A DNA stretch of 64,000 bases from Proteles cristata cristata (GCA_017311185.1 JAESUZ010000756.1:62001-126000); one strand, 5' to 3'; shown: positions 23,907-34,789, counted from the first letter of the stretch. Translations and numbers: made by a program. The notes: generated by a model not told the origin, from the letters alone.

Positions 23907-24102
23907 GGGGGTGCCTGGGTGGCTCAGTCTGTTGAACGTCTGACTCTTGATTTAGGCTCGGGTCATGATTCCAGGGTTTTGGGATTGAGCCCCGTGTCAG
24001 GCTCCACCCTGAGCATGGAGCCTGCCGGGGATTCTCTCTCCCTCTGTCCCTTCCCCACTTGTGCACTCTCACTTGCTCTCTCTCTAAAATAAAAATAGTT
24101 TT
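23907..24102 (+). mobile_element. Carnivore SINE, plus, just after exon 6 of MTRF1L
   Basis: GGGGTGCCTGGGTGGCTCAG head and CTCTTGATTTAGGCTCGGG body. It begins 28 bp after the exon 6 donor boundary. Approximate duplication of ATGCTCTGAG/ATGCTGTGAAG. Confidence 0.94.
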
Positions 24103-24117
24103 TAAAATGCTGTGAAG

Positions 24118-24349
24118 AGAGGCACCTGGGTTGCTCAGTCAGTTAAGTGTCTGACTTCGGCTCAAGTCATTATCTCACAGTTCGTGAGTTCAGGCCCTGC
24201 ATCAGGCTCCGTGCTGGTAGCTCAGAACGTGGAGCCTGCTTTGGATTCTGTGTCTCCCTCTCTCTCTGCTCCTCCCCCACTAATGCTCTGCCTCTCCTTC
24301 TCTCTCAAAAAAAAATTAAAAAAAAAAATTTAATAAAAGAGTACTTAAA
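24118..24349 (+). mobile_element. Carnivore SINE, plus, nested at previous SINE tail
   Basis: GGCACCTGGGTTGCTCAGTC head. Flanked by AAAATGCTGTGAAG (24104-24117 and 24350-24363), a 14-bp duplication that includes the end of the preceding SINE tail. It must be younger than that SINE. Confidence 0.95.
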
Positions 24350-24526
24350 AAAATGCTGTGAAGGATAAAATATTCTTAGATATCCCAGTTTTTATATATG
24401 TTAAAATTGTTTCAGTGTATTTGTTAAACAATTCAAGTAGTTCAGCAGAGAGTTATATTTGTTTTATAGTAATCTTAAACCTCTGCCCTGGTTTCTATAT
24501 TCAAGGGCTTGTTTTTCTCAGATTTT

Positions 24527-24699
24527 AAAAAATGTCTTACTATTTATTTTGAGAGAGAGAGAATGGGGGAGGGGCAAAGAGAATCTGAAGCAGGATCCAG
24601 GCAGGGCTGAACGTGCCTCTTGAATTCATGAACCTCAAGATTATGAACTGAGCTGAACTCAGATGCTTAAAAGACTGAGTCATCTACTCAGATGCCCCT
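24527..24699 (-). mobile_element. Carnivore SINE, minus, degenerate
   Basis: ATTTATTTTGAGAGAGAGAG tail side and AGATGCCCC end. Flanked by GTTTTTCTCAGATTTT/GTTTTTTTCAGATTTT (24511-24526, 24700-24715). Confidence 0.88.
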
Positions 24700-24908
24700 G
24701 TTTTTTTCAGATTTTTAACCAAAGTTACTAAAAAAAGGAGTCCCCATTTTGAGTCCTTTGAAAATCATGGAAGTTGGAAAGCAAATTGAACTTCCTTTTT
24801 TCCTGTTTGGTATTTAATTTTACAACCACCTTGCCCTTTATTAATTCCTCCTTCTGGGAATTCATCACTGTCATCACTGAAGATGACCAGATTAATTCAC
24901 AGAGATTT

Positions 24909-24936
24909 TATATATATATATATAAATTATTATATA

Positions 24937-24976
<40 letters not shown>
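24909..24976. repeat. (TA)n(TG)n(TA)n microsatellite
   Basis: Compound TA/TG/TA dinucleotide run in MTRF1L intron 6. Likely variable in length. Confidence 0.9.
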
Positions 24977-24979
<3 letters not shown>

Positions 24980-25024
24980 TATCTACCATTTGAATACTAA
25001 CTCTGCTAGTCTGTGTGTATATAT

Positions 25025-25135
25025 CATCACTGTGTAGTAGGTATTATTTGTCTGTATTTTATGGATGGGGAAACTAAAGTTTAAAGTTGAAATAAATGTC
25101 TGAAGTCATAGAGCATTGAAACGGCAAAGAAGATC
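25025..25135 (-). mobile_element. MIR fossil, minus
   Basis: TATTTTATGGATGGGGAAAC followed by AAATGTCTGAAGTCATAG is the minus-strand MIR middle. Confidence 0.6.
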
Positions 25136-25336
25136 AAATGCTACAAATCTGTCTGACTTTATTAAAGCCTGTATTTTTTTTCTATTATGTTCCCATATTA
25201 TTGGAGGATTCAAAGTGTTTAAAATTTGGTTCTTATATTGTGTTTCAAGTTATAAGTCAAGAGCTGAATCTCCAGGAAATTTAAATTTGTATGTTTAGTT
25301 GCCTTGAATCTAACTATCTCATGTCTTTATGTATAG

Positions 25337-25534
25337 GTTGGAACGAAAGGAAGGTCAGAGAAAATAAGAACATATAATTTTCCACAGAACCGGGTCACAG
25401 ATCACAGAATAAACACGTCACTTCACGATCTGGAAACTTTTATGCAAGGGGAGTATCTACTGGATGAACTTGTACAGTCATTGAAGGACTATGCGGATTA
25501 TGAATCTTTAATAGAAATTATTTCCAAAACTTAA
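25337..25534 (+). CDS. MTRF1L: MTRF1L terminal coding exon 7
   Basis: It encodes [20 protein letters not shown], then [20 protein letters not shown] and the C-terminal [20 protein letters not shown], ending ISKT and TAA (25532-25534). This is the conserved release-factor C-terminal domain. It differs from human only at scattered residues and lacks one C-terminal residue. 198 nt. Confidence 0.97.
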   Translation, partial: VGTKGRSEKIRTYNFPQNRVTDHRINTSLHDLETFMQGEYLLDELVQSLKDYADYESLIEIISKT

Positions 25535-26480
25535 ATTGATTTATTATTAAAGATTTTTACAGCTTATGAAAATTCCACCATAGCAAATCATATATGTAAA
25601 TACTAGTGTTTTCTTAAAAAACATGAGTTAACAACAGTTGGAAGTAATGGAAGGACATTTTGCCTTGCTCAGAGTTCACTGATTTAAATGTTAATTTCAT
25701 CCAAAAACACCTTACAGAAACATGCAGGGTAATGTGGACTAAGTATCTTGGCACCCTGTTGACACATGGTCCAAGAGCACCCCCGGCAGCTGTGCCCTAG
25801 ATGAGAAAAAAGAGGAGAAGCCTGTCCCTCCACCGTCCCCTCCTGATAAAGCTTAACATGGTACCAAACAGTTCTGGCTGCAGTATCACAGAGGGAGGCG
25901 ATAAAGGGTAAATTTGTTGCTGAGACGCAACTATTTGGTAACTGGCACAAACACAGGTATGCATTACCTAGTTCTAGTAACTGCTATGTTTTCATATATT
26001 CTTGGTGTTAAAAGTTACAAATATTGTTACATTTCACCCTTAGGTATTTCCACTTGCACTGTTAAAAATAAGGACATTATTCTACTTAATCATTTATTAT
26101 CACATGTAACAAAATTCACAGTAACTTCCTAATATCTTCAGATACCCAATTTAAATTCTCCCATTTCTCCCCCAAATGCCTTAAATTGGCTTCTTTAGAC
26201 CAGGATCCAAGTAAGGATCCCATATGGAATCTGGTGGTTACACTGCTTAAGTCTAGAATAGCCCTGCCAACTGCTGCCCCTTTTTTCCATGACACTGCAA
26301 TGAATTTTCATTTGAGAAATCAAGCTACTACAGTGTCATTAACTTGTTCCTCAAATCATAGTCAACTTTCCTACAAACTGGAAGTTGGAGCTTAAGACTC
26401 AGCTAGTTTTGCATACTCCCTCCCTTTTCTCTGACTTAGCATTTTTGTCATTAAAATGTGTACTAAATAAGCCAAGTTTG
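25535..26480 (+). other. MTRF1L: MTRF1L 3'UTR candidate region
   Basis: ATTAAA at 25546-25551 lies only 12 bp past the stop; another ATTAAA is at 26450-26455. The usage is unknown. The second falls just beyond an L1M-like fragment (26030-26420). Confidence 0.4.
26030..26420. mobile_element. Old L1 3'-end fragment (L1M type)
   Basis: AATAAGGACATTATTCTACTT, then CTTTAGACCAGGATCCAAG and AAGGATCCCATATGG match the degenerate L1M 3' end seen elsewhere in mammals. Same general family as 8690-9110. Confidence 0.6.
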
Positions 26481-26611
26481 AATTCTCTGATGTTCTGAGA
26501 TGTATTTGATTCTCTGAAATACACTGACAGATGAGAAAAAGGACTTCACTCTTGTGAGAGAATTTATTGTTGAAAGTGAGCTTAAAGCTAACTCAGTATA
26601 ATCGTTTCTTT

Positions 26612-26817
26612 TTAATAATTAAGGTTTATTTATTGTGAGTGAGAGCACATGTGTGTAAGCAGGGCAGGGGCAGAGAAATAGGGAAAGAGAAAGAATCCCA
26701 AGTAGCCTGTGCGCTGTCAGCCTGAGTCTCGGGGCTCAGTCTCAAGAACCACAAGATCATGACCTAAGCCGAAATCAAGAGTCCAGTGCTCAACCAAGTG
26801 AGCCACCCAGGTGCCCC
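26612..26817 (-). mobile_element. Carnivore SINE, minus, diverged
   Basis: GTTTATTTATTGTGAGTGAG and CCACCCAGGTGCCCC end. Diverged. Confidence 0.9.
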
Positions 26818-27067
26818 TAAATCAGTAGAATCTTTATCAGTATTTTTTTCATCATAAGATTTAAAAGTTCAGTGGCTCTTATTTTCCACAGGATGCCTGG
26901 TTATGATTAGCTTTTTTTTGAGAAGATGGACTCCAGAGAATTGGGGCCTAAAAGGGAAAGAAACTTGGGAATGTCTGCTTGAGGCTACACAGCTGTAAAA
27001 CACAGCTTGGTGTTGAGGACAACAGCGAATAAAAAGTGCTTACTGTTTTTGATAAAGAAACAGGAGA

Positions 27068-27252
27068 GGCAGTCTGACTTCAGCTCAGGTAATGTTCTCC
27101 CATTTGTGGGTTCCAGTCCCACATCAGGCTCTGTGCTGACAGCTCAGAGCCTGGAATCCGCTTCAGATTCCGTATCTTTATCTGTTCATGTTCTGTCTCT
27201 CTTGGTCTCTCAAATATAAATCAATGTTAATTAAAAAAAAAAAAAAAAAAGA
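27068..27252 (+). mobile_element. Carnivore SINE, plus, 5'-truncated
   Basis: It starts at GCAGTCTGACTTCAGCTCAG, lacking the head, and ends in a long A tail at 27233-27250. With the next SINE it is flanked by AAAGAAACAGGAGA-like repeats (27054-27067 and 27447-27463), so the two may share one insertion history. Confidence 0.88.
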
Positions 27253-27446
27253 GGGGTGCCTGAGTGGCTCAGTCAGTTGAGCATCCAACTTCAGTTCAGG
27301 TTATGATCTTGCGGTTTGTAGGTTCAAGCCCTGTGTCGGACTATGAGCTAACAGTGCAGAGCCTGGAGCCTGCTTCATATTGTGTGTCTCCCTCTCTCTC
27401 TCCCCCTCCCCCTCTTGTGCTTTCTATGAAAAGGAAATAAACATTT
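27253..27446 (+). mobile_element. Carnivore SINE, plus, adjoining previous
   Basis: GGGGTGCCTGAGTGGCTCAG head, CTCCCTCTCTCTCTCC stretch, and GGAAATAAACATTTAAAG tail. Confidence 0.92.
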
Positions 27447-27463
27447 AAAGAAACAACAGGAGA

Positions 27464-28020
27464 CATCCCCATGGTTCTTCCATGGTGCATGTGCTCCTTA
27501 CTGTAAGGAAGAGTAGTAAATAAAACGTTTAACTACAAGGAGAGGAAGGGAGAGAAGGGGGGAGGAAAGAACTACAGGAAAGGTCAGTGACCCCATAAAG
27601 AAGAGAAAAAAGCTGGAAATGCTGACTCTAGTTTTTGAAAACATAAACTAAGGACTACAACTATGAGAAGAGCTCTATGTAGTAGATAGATAGTAGATAA
27701 TAAATGTTAAATTTATAGTAGTTAAAACAAGGTAGGATTCCCAGAGAAATAAAATGACTTATTAAGGTTATATCACTAAACGGTTAAAGAATTAGAAGAC
27801 ATTCCATTAATTCCCTATATTTACATACATAAATTTAAAAGTATATTATTGTGAGGTAATGTGTCTCCTCCTTCTTAGGTCAACCTGTATTAATTAGCCA
27901 AACTTCCTTTAGAGCCCTAGCTTGCAGTAACCTCAGAGTAATTTATTATCTCACCTTATTATTTTAAGAAATAGCAGGTTTACTATTTACTGAGAAAACT
28001 CAGTAAAGAGGTTAGAATTT
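27464..28020. other. Intergenic MTRF1L-FBXO5, no element recognised
   Basis: AT-rich with a short purine-rich stretch near 27540-27570 and a TAGATAG-rich run near 27680. Nothing else noted. Confidence 0.5.
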
Positions 28021-28037
28021 TAAAACTGGCCAAAAGT

Positions 28038-28264
28038 GGGGCGCCTGGGTGGCTTAGTTGGTTAAGCGTCCCGACTTTCGCTTAGGTCATGATCTCGCGG
28101 TTCATGGGTTCGAGCCCCGTGTCGGGCTCTGTGCTGACTGCCTGCTCAGAGCCTGGAGCCTATTTCGGAGTCTGTATCTCCCTCTCTCTCTGACCCTCCC
28201 CTGCTCACGCTGTCTCTCTCTCTCTCTCTCTCTCCTAGAAACAAATAAAAGTATTTAAAATAAA
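28038..28264 (+). mobile_element. Young carnivore SINE (CTAG-tail subgroup), plus
   Basis: 17-bp perfect duplication TAAAACTGGCCAAAAGT, 28021-28037 and 28265-28281. The tail has CTCCTAGAAACAAATAAAA and the body GACTGCCTGCTCAGAGCC. Confidence 0.97.
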
Positions 28265-28885
28265 TAAAACTGGCCAAAAGTTATCAAATATGATCATGAG
28301 AGAATTTGATTTTCTCTTGTAACGATCTGTTCATGAAGGACACTCTATCTTCACAAGAACATTTGATGAAAACAGCTTGCAGTGACCTATGCAATTCAAG
28401 AATATGCCAAGACTTGTTAATTAGACTATACGCAGTTCCTGCGTAAGGCCCACGTAAGCTTTTGTCTCCTCGTTTGTTTCTTTCAGGTCTTTTAGGTTTC
28501 CTTTTTGAATCAAAGGGATATATTTATGTTACTGAATATTACAACGTATTGTTACTTAATTTCTCTTTACCTGTTCTAATAGGTCATAATTAGAAAAGTT
28601 GGAGTGAGATTGTGAAGGATCTTGAATATTGAATTTCATTCTTCAAACCAAGGAAGCATATAATACATCTATATCCATATCCAGCATCATTTCATTTTAT
28701 TCACTACCACCCTTACGGCCCATTTTATTCACTACCACCCTTATGTCACATAAAATTCTTTTTTTTTTTTTTTCTGATAATTGCACTTGCACTTCAGCTT
28801 TCTCCCCATGTTCTTTATGCCATGCCACCGTCCTTCCCAGTCCTTCAAGACATTCCCAGCAGCAAGTAGTTTTCATCTAGAGGTA

Positions 28886-29030
28886 GCCTGCCTGCCCATA
28901 CGGGACATTTGGCAGTTCGGTGACAGCAAGAGTTGGAGGTTAAGGATGCTGTTAAACTCCGTACAGTGCACAGGACAGCCCCCCACAACAAATAATTATC
29001 TGGCCCAAAATGTAAAGTGTTGAAGATGAG
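28886..29030. mobile_element. MER20-like hAT fossil (partial)
   Basis: GCACAGGACAGCCCCCCACA, then CAAATAATTATCTGGCCCA and AAATGTAAAGTGTTG are the 3' half of the MER20 consensus. MER20 is an old placental DNA transposon (hAT-Charlie). Confidence 0.8.
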
Positions 29031-29335
29031 AAATCTTATCTAATTATTTCCTTATCCTGCCATATAAAAGTAACTCCTCTGTTCTCTAAAAATTCCCAGT
29101 GACCAGATGTATTTGATTTACCCAGTGCTGCATTATAGCTACGTCTTATACACTTTGTCTCCTTCTCTCTATCTATACTCATGATGCTTTTATTCAAAGA
29201 TCATTTACTGAGCATCTGTTATGTCTACTAGGTGGCAGGCCCAGTTAGGAAGCACAGGGCAAGTACCATGTCCCAGTTATTTCCACATACTCCCTATGTC
29301 TTGCATGCTGTAGGTTTGCAATCAGAATTTGCTGA

Positions 29336-29526
29336 GGGACACCTGGGTGGCCAGTTGGTTAAGCATCCAACTTCAGCTCAGGTCATGATCTCATAGTTCT
29401 TGAGTTCCAGCCCCACATTGGGCTCTGTGCTGGCAGTGTGTAGTAGCCTCTTGGGATTCTCTCTGCCCCTCCCCCATGTGTGTACCTGCTCATTCTTTCT
29501 CTCTAAATAATTAATGAATTAAAAAG
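29336..29526 (+). mobile_element. Carnivore SINE, plus
   Basis: GGGACACCTGGGTGGCCAG head, CTCTGCCCCTCCCCCATGTG, and CTAAATAATTAATGAATT tail. Confidence 0.92.
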
Positions 29527-30130
29527 GATGTGCTAGAAGAGGGCAACTCTTACTTCGTTTTGCACCTAAAAACTCAACAGGAAGAAAGAGGTACATAACA
29601 CCTGTTGATATTTAGTAAAATTCAAAATGGCCCTTCCTAAGTTTTTGACTCAAAGTGAAATTAACAGGTGCTCATGAATCTACTGAACAAGTTATTTGTC
29701 AGTGAAAAGTATTTCAAAATAATATTTCAGTAATCTAACATTTAAAATCAACATTAATAGACTGAAACTTTGATAAACTATTCCAGTGTGCAATAAAATA
29801 TGCTCAGCTATGTATATTGACTTCTATTGCTGCAGTAATTTTAACTTTTCCAATAACAGATCTTAGACTTTTCCTGAAAAAAGAAATAATCGCTGGAGAA
29901 CACCTTTTAAACAGTGGTTAAGATCCAGTACAGTCCAGGTGCTTAATTTAATGAAACCCTTCCTACCCTCAAATTTCATATATTTGTCTACATCTGAAAA
30001 TAAAAGAGGAATAAAGATCTTGACGGTCAAATGGGGAAGTAATGAAGTAATGTGAAAATGAACTACAAACAATCAGGCCTACAGCAAAGGAGTAAAGTAC
30101 AAGGACTTATCCAGCCGAATGGGATTTGAA

Positions 30131-30315
30131 AGGGCATCTGGGTGGCTCAGTTGGTTGAGGGTCCAACTTCGGCTCCATTCATGATCTCAGTTTGTGAGTT
30201 CAAGCCCCACCTCGGGCTAGCTGTTGTCAGCCAAGAGCCCCCTTCTGATCCACTGTCTTCCTCTCCTTACCCCTACTCCACTTGTGCTCTCTCAAAAATA
30301 AGGATTAAAAAAAAA
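30131..30315 (+). mobile_element. Carnivore SINE, plus, diverged
   Basis: GGGCATCTGGGTGGCTCAG head. Approximate flanking repeat GAATGGGATTTGAA/GAACAGGATTGGGA. Confidence 0.9.
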
Positions 30316-30479
30316 GAACAGGATTGGGAACTTTTGCTTATGAGATGTGTAGTTCTGTGAGAATTAACTTTCACACACAATAAAAAAAATTTAATGCCAA
30401 GGTTATTGTGAGAATTAAAGGCTAATAGTTACAAAATGCCTATAAGACAAAAAACTACTATAGTTTTAACATCCATTCA

Positions 30480-30935
30480 ACAAATCACTCCCTCGCTGAA
30501 ATCCCTCCAATAACTACCACTGCAGTAGAAAGAAACTCCAAACCCAACATGTAAACCTACAAAATCAAACAGGATCCGGCTGCCACCTCTCCGACCTAAT
30601 CTGTAGCACTCGCTCAGTGCGCTATAGACGTCCTTATCGCCTTGGAACAAGCCAAGCACTTCCAGTCTCCGCCCTCCGTTTACTAAGCCGACCTTTGCAC
30701 TGGCCCACTCAACAGGCAGATCTTGGTCCAAAGCCTCCCACACCCTCTGGACCACCCAAAGTCAGTAACCAATGCGCCTACCGCCCACTCTCTACCCAAT
30801 AACCTAGTTTTATATTGCTCTTCCCTGAACTAAAATTGTTTACTGTCAGTTTCTGTCCCATTAGTATGAAAACTCCTCGAAAGACGGGGTTTTTGTCTTT
30901 TCAACCCTCTATCTCCAGGACCTAGCTCGAAGACC
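30480..30935 (+). mobile_element. L2 LINE 3'-end fragment
   Basis: CTGAAATCCCTCCAATAACT, then CCAAGCACTTCCAGTCTCC, TTTGCACTGGCCC, TTGTTTACTGTCAGTTTCTG and a GACGGGGTTTTTGTC end. These follow the L2 3' end order well. Short open frames in it (30755-30477, 30617-30802) are repeat-derived. Confidence 0.75.
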
Positions 30936-30939
30936 GGGC

Positions 30940-31660
30940 TAAGTGGGACACATCACCCAGATGCAAAAGTTAAGGGGACGCCCCAATTTCAGCAATCCAG
31001 AAAAATCTAAAATGAAAGTAACATTCTCAAAGAGGAAAGGTAATGCAAAACACCGCGATCAAGTATCAAAATCATACAGAACGACGGAACCCACCCGGCA
31101 CGTGCACGACTCCTCCCGATCCCCGCCCTCACTAGGACTTGCCACCAACATAATTGCGCAATTACCGGAAGTCAGGCGTTAACTCTCCCCCAAGGCTGCA
31201 GAAAAAGGGAGACAGGGAGAACCCAAAAGAACCAGAAGGGATCCGACTTTTTGGAGTTCACACCCGGTAGCTTCCCTGCGCGGTGGCCAGAAGGCTGACT
31301 GCAAGGAGTGCACGGTCACCAGTTAAGCTCACACTCGGGCTGAAAAGTTCAGCGGGGCTAATACTATGGTGCCGGTGGTAAACGAAGGCTTAATAAATAC
31401 TTCGACCCATTCCTGACATCACTAGAAAATCATTCCCTTGGCCTGAGGCCCCCAGCCCTATAGAGTGTGGGAACTGGAGCTCCCACGGCAGGACATTTTA
31501 TAAACGTATTTATTTGGGGGCAGGACTGCTGTCTCGCGTTTGGCCCCTGAGGTAAATAAACCCGGGAAAGCACACATACAAGTCTAATAAACTTAACGTA
31601 CGTACAAAGTAGCGGTGGCTGGAGAACTGTGGTTGAAAATACAAATAAATACGCTTACAA
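30940..31660. other. FBXO5 upstream flank
   Basis: The sequence turns progressively CpG-richer. Apart from the L2 fragment to its left I recognise nothing in it. Small frames here are not supported as genes. Confidence 0.4.
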
Positions 31661-32339
31661 GAAGTGACTGTCCCACCGCAGGAAGTCCGCGGGGACGCGC
31701 AGTCCCCGGTCTTCAGCCAGGGCCCCTGCGAGACCGGCGGCGAGCGCCCGGAAACACACGCAACCACCCACCCAGACGCACACCAGCGCCTGAGGGAAAG
31801 GCTGGGACCCCCAGCGCGCACGCGCCAACCCGCCAAGTCCGCAGCCACCGCCGGCCAAAGGCGCCTGCGCACACGCCGAGGGCAGAGGGAGGGGCGAAAC
31901 TGAGAGGGAGAGCGGAGCGCGCCCAAATCATAGAGAGGCGGGCTAAGTGGCTACGGAGTGCTGGGGGCAGGGCTTGTCTTCCGGAAAGGCTGGATTCCCG
32001 GACGACCGGAGTCGCCGCTCACCAAACACCCGCTTGTGTGCTGATCGAAGAAAGTCGGCTACGCTTTATAACCACTGGCAATCTTCAGACAGAAGCCGGA
32101 GCTGCCTTCAGGATGAAGTTAGGACTTGGAGAAGACCGGCTCGCAAGTCGGAGGGAAGGTTGGCGGGTGCGCGCATGCGTGGTAGGCTACCTCCACGTGC
32201 GGCTGGGCCGTGGCCTCCCCGCGCTCAGAGGCCCCGCCTCCAGGCCCTTCCCCTGCCGCAGCATCTTTCCGGACGCGCGGAGCCGGCTAGAAGAAGGGAG
32301 GTTGGGCCTCCCAGCTCGGCCCCGCCTCTACCGCCTCTA

Positions 32340-32344
32340 ATTGG
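32340..32344 (-). promoter_or_regulatory. Inverted CCAAT box (ATTGG) 1
   Basis: ATTGG, first of three within 75 bp upstream of FBXO5. NF-Y binding is inferred. Confidence 0.6.
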
Positions 32345-32379
32345 GCGTGGGTGAGGACGCCCCCTCCTACTGCCTTCCT

Positions 32380-32384
32380 ATTGG
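32380..32384 (-). promoter_or_regulatory. Inverted CCAAT box (ATTGG) 2
   Basis: ATTGG, 40 bp after the first. Same orientation. Confidence 0.6.
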
Positions 32385-32409
32385 AGCGCGCGTGCGAGCT
32401 ACGCACCCC

Positions 32410-32414
32410 ATTGG
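32410..32414 (-). promoter_or_regulatory. Inverted CCAAT box (ATTGG) 3
   Basis: ATTGG, 30 bp after the second. Same orientation; about 150 bp before the start codon. Confidence 0.6.
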
Positions 32415-32437
32415 GCCGTACGGATTTGGGCACCAAA

Positions 32438-32443
32438 TTCAAA
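32438..32443 (-). promoter_or_regulatory. Possible CHR element (TTTGAA on minus)
   Basis: TTCAAA lies 24 bp downstream of the third inverted CCAAT box. NF-Y boxes plus a CHR are typical of DREAM/MMB-controlled cell-cycle genes, which fits FBXO5. A clear neighbouring CDE was not found. Confidence 0.4.
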
Positions 32444-32567
32444 GATTTTAAAAGTACCAGCTGGCGCCTTTTAGGAGATACAGCTCCGTGAAGCGGACGG
32501 CCGGATCTTCTAGTGTGGCAGCTGTTCCCTCACCTGAGGCAGAGCCCCCACCCCCACTTTCACTGGC

Positions 32568-32670
32568 ATGAGCCAGAGCCCCTGCCGCTGCTCTCCACGG
32601 CCCCCCTCCAGCTCCTGCCGCTGCAGCTGCAGCGACCTGACAGCCGCCGGCCGCCCTCGGCCCTCAGACA
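32568..32670 (+). CDS. FBXO5: FBXO5 coding exon 1
   Basis: It encodes MSQSPCRCSPRPPSSSCRC and continues SCSDLTAAGRPRPSD, then one base of a Ser codon before GTGAGT. The Cys/Ser/Pro-rich N-terminus is like human MSRRPCSCALRPPRCSC. The start is the first ATG in this frame here and is supported by the human alignment. 103 nt. Confidence 0.95.
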
Positions 32671-33428
32671 GTGAGTGAGGAGAGGGTGCGGGAGCACGCG
32701 TTCCTGGAAGGGTCTGCGGGGTTGGGGGGCGGCTGCGACCGAATCCGACAGCCTCCCGAGGCCGGGCGTGCGCCTCAGGCCGGGCCGGGCGGGCGGGCGG
32801 CGGCGGCGATTCCTGCGGCTCCGGGGAAACAAGGCCGGGGCTCGGGGAGGGGAGGCCAGATGTGCCGAGGCGGGTGGCGGGCCCGGGTCCCGCCTTCCCG
32901 GACGCCGGCCCCGGGGAAGGTGAAGGCCCCGGCCTTCCTGGGCGTCCCTTCTCCCCTTGAGGGCTCTACGTCTCCCGGTCCCCACCCGGCTGGAAGAGGC
33001 GCCAAATGCCCCACCCCTCCCCCACCCCGGGGCCCAGGCTCTGACAGGGATCGCGAACCGGCCCAAACCCCCCCCGGGCTCCGGCCGGGCGCCTGAGCCC
33101 CCACTTCCTGCGCCCCCTCTCCGTGTCCGCCCCGCATCCTCGGGGCCGCAGGGCAGCGCCCCGGGTTTGCCCGCCTCGCTGGTGGCGGCGGGCGCGGGAG
33201 ATGCCGCTGGCTTATCTCCCGCCACCACCCGGCCCGCGCCCTGAGGGTCCACCTCCCGACCCCGCAGGATTTGCATGGTCTCTCCTCCCCCCCACCCCGC
33301 ACACTCCCGCCAAATGGAGGGTCCCCCTCCCTGGGCCGAGCTCTCCTGGGACGTCCACACAAAACTTTTCTTTTTGTCTTCGTTCTCCCATTTCCCCAGG
33401 AACTCGTTCTCAAAGCCTGGCTGGGATC

Positions 33429-33450
33429 ATGGGGGGCGGGCGGGGGGTGG
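33429..33450 (+). other. Potential G-quadruplex
   Basis: Runs GGGGGG, GGG and GGGGGG then GG in about 22 bases, in FBXO5 intron 1. A second GC block of GGGC repeats lies at 32780-32808. Confidence 0.5.
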
Positions 33451-34309
33451 AGGCTTTTTAATACAGAACCGTGAATTTGCCCTCCTGTACCTGATGGCCT
33501 GAGAAACGCAGAACTGGCTATTTTCTTACTGTGCTCCCGAAGCCCTAGATAGGCCTTTATTCCAAAACTCGGACGCAGTGGAAGGCACCCCAACGGTCAT
33601 CTTTACCCTCTTTGTTGCTCTCTGGAAAGAGATCCAAATACATTTATTTTGCCTCAGAAATTACCAAAAAAAGTATTTTTTAACTAGTTCCATTTTTGCG
33701 GGATTAGGCAATCTCTGAAAGATGCCGAAGACTGGGAGGAAAAAGAACACCTAGCTTTAACAGGTCTCTTTCTAGAAGACCCTCCAGCCTAAGGCTCCCC
33801 ATGAACTTCTGAGGCTTGATGGCTTTAAGAAGTGTTTTTTGTATTACTGAATTCCAGTTTGTCTGGGATTACCATTTTGCTCCTCAGAATATTTGCTATC
33901 TCCTGATTACAAATTTGAGAAAATGAGATTAAATATCTGTCGCATCCAAGTAGTTTCGAAGGCAGGTTTTTCTAAAAATTTTCTCTTAGAGATTATGGCT
34001 GATTTGTTGTCTGTGGCTGCAAGCCTTGGGGGGTCTCAGATTCTTAAGGAGTAGCCATGGTTAACATTGGGCACATGGTGATTATTTTCTAGGTATTGGT
34101 GATTGTAGAACTTAATCATTTAACATTGGGGTAGCTGTAAAAATATTTAAGCATTGTAGTCTATTTACGGTATTTCAGTATGGAGTGTCACTTCTGCCTT
34201 GGAAAGTTAAATGGAAGATCAAACTTTGAACAATTAACTGCAATACTGCCTTTTTATGACTGGACAGTGATGAGTAAGTGATGTTTAAAAAATGCAGTAG
34301 ATTGAATCT

Positions 34310-34430
34310 TCAACAACATGAGGCAGATTATTAGTACCTCCATTTTAGAAAAAATGAAAGGAAATGTCACAAATCTAGCCAAAAGGCTGAGCAAGTATTT
34401 TTACTTGAAGATGGAGCTGATTCCTCGGAA
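34310..34430 (-). mobile_element. MIR fossil, minus
   Basis: CCTCCATTTTAGAAAAAATG and GTCACAAATCTAGCC, then GGAGCTGATTCCTCGG. A diverged minus-strand MIR. Confidence 0.5.
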
Positions 34431-34584
34431 GAGTGATATAATCTGTAATACATAATGTGGAATATATTTTGCTACTTTTAAAACATTTATGATTTGCAAT
34501 AAAAGAATTACAAAGGGATTTGTTTTAAAAATGTGATACGAATACCAAGTGTGATGGGACTCTGCCATATATTTAGTCTAGTTT

Positions 34585-34710
34585 TAAGTTCTTAACCCCA
34601 TTTTGTAGATGGGAAAACAGAGGCTTTAAACGTTAACTGCCTCAGTTTTCCCCGGATTCAGCAAATGACACTTTATAGCTTAGATGCTCAGGACTTAAAT
34701 TCCAGGGTTT
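34585..34710 (-). mobile_element. MIR fossil, minus
   Basis: CCCCATTTTGTAGATGGGAA followed by AACAGAGGCTTTAAACG is the minus-strand MIR core. Confidence 0.6.
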
Positions 34711-34789
34711 GGTTTTTGTTTTTGTTTTTTTACTCCACTTGGTCTTCATTCACATCCAAAGCATGAGCAATTTCTGTTGACTTTATTCT

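Larger units (their letters stand above)
11847..25534 (+). other. MTRF1L: MTRF1L gene, 7 coding exons, complete
   Basis: This is mitochondrial translational release factor 1-like (mtRF1a), which reads UAA/UAG in the mitoribosome A site and triggers peptidyl-tRNA hydrolysis. Coding exons are 11847-12105, 17058-17137, 19262-19445, 19939-20102, 22267-22384, 23742-23878 and 25337-25534: 1140 nt, 379 residues plus stop, against 380 in human. Frame is kept at every junction and all introns are GT-AG. The basic N-terminus ([14 protein letters not shown]) suits a mitochondrial targeting peptide. Codon-recognition motif P206-K207-T208 and catalytic G250-G251-Q252 are intact. The close paralogue MTRF1 has an altered codon-reading region, so the PKT motif supports MTRF1L. 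The introns carry many SINEs. Confidence 0.97.
31660..33330 (+). promoter_or_regulatory. FBXO5: FBXO5 CpG island
   Basis: Strongly GC/CpG-rich sequence of about 1.7 kb spans the FBXO5 first exon and extends about 0.9 kb upstream. Long open frames on both strands within it are consequences of GC-rich composition. It includes the NF-Y boxes noted separately and a G-tract block near 32780-32808. Whether a divergent minus-strand transcript uses it is unknown. Confidence 0.85.

Noticed and set aside
31510..32354. Long overlapping frames on both strands upstream of FBXO5
   Set aside because: Same composition effect; no splice or family support.
32560..33593. Minus-strand frames of 266 and 272 codons over the FBXO5 CpG island
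   Set aside because: GC-rich shadows of exon 1 and intron 1; the translations are Pro/Arg/Gly-rich with no domain.
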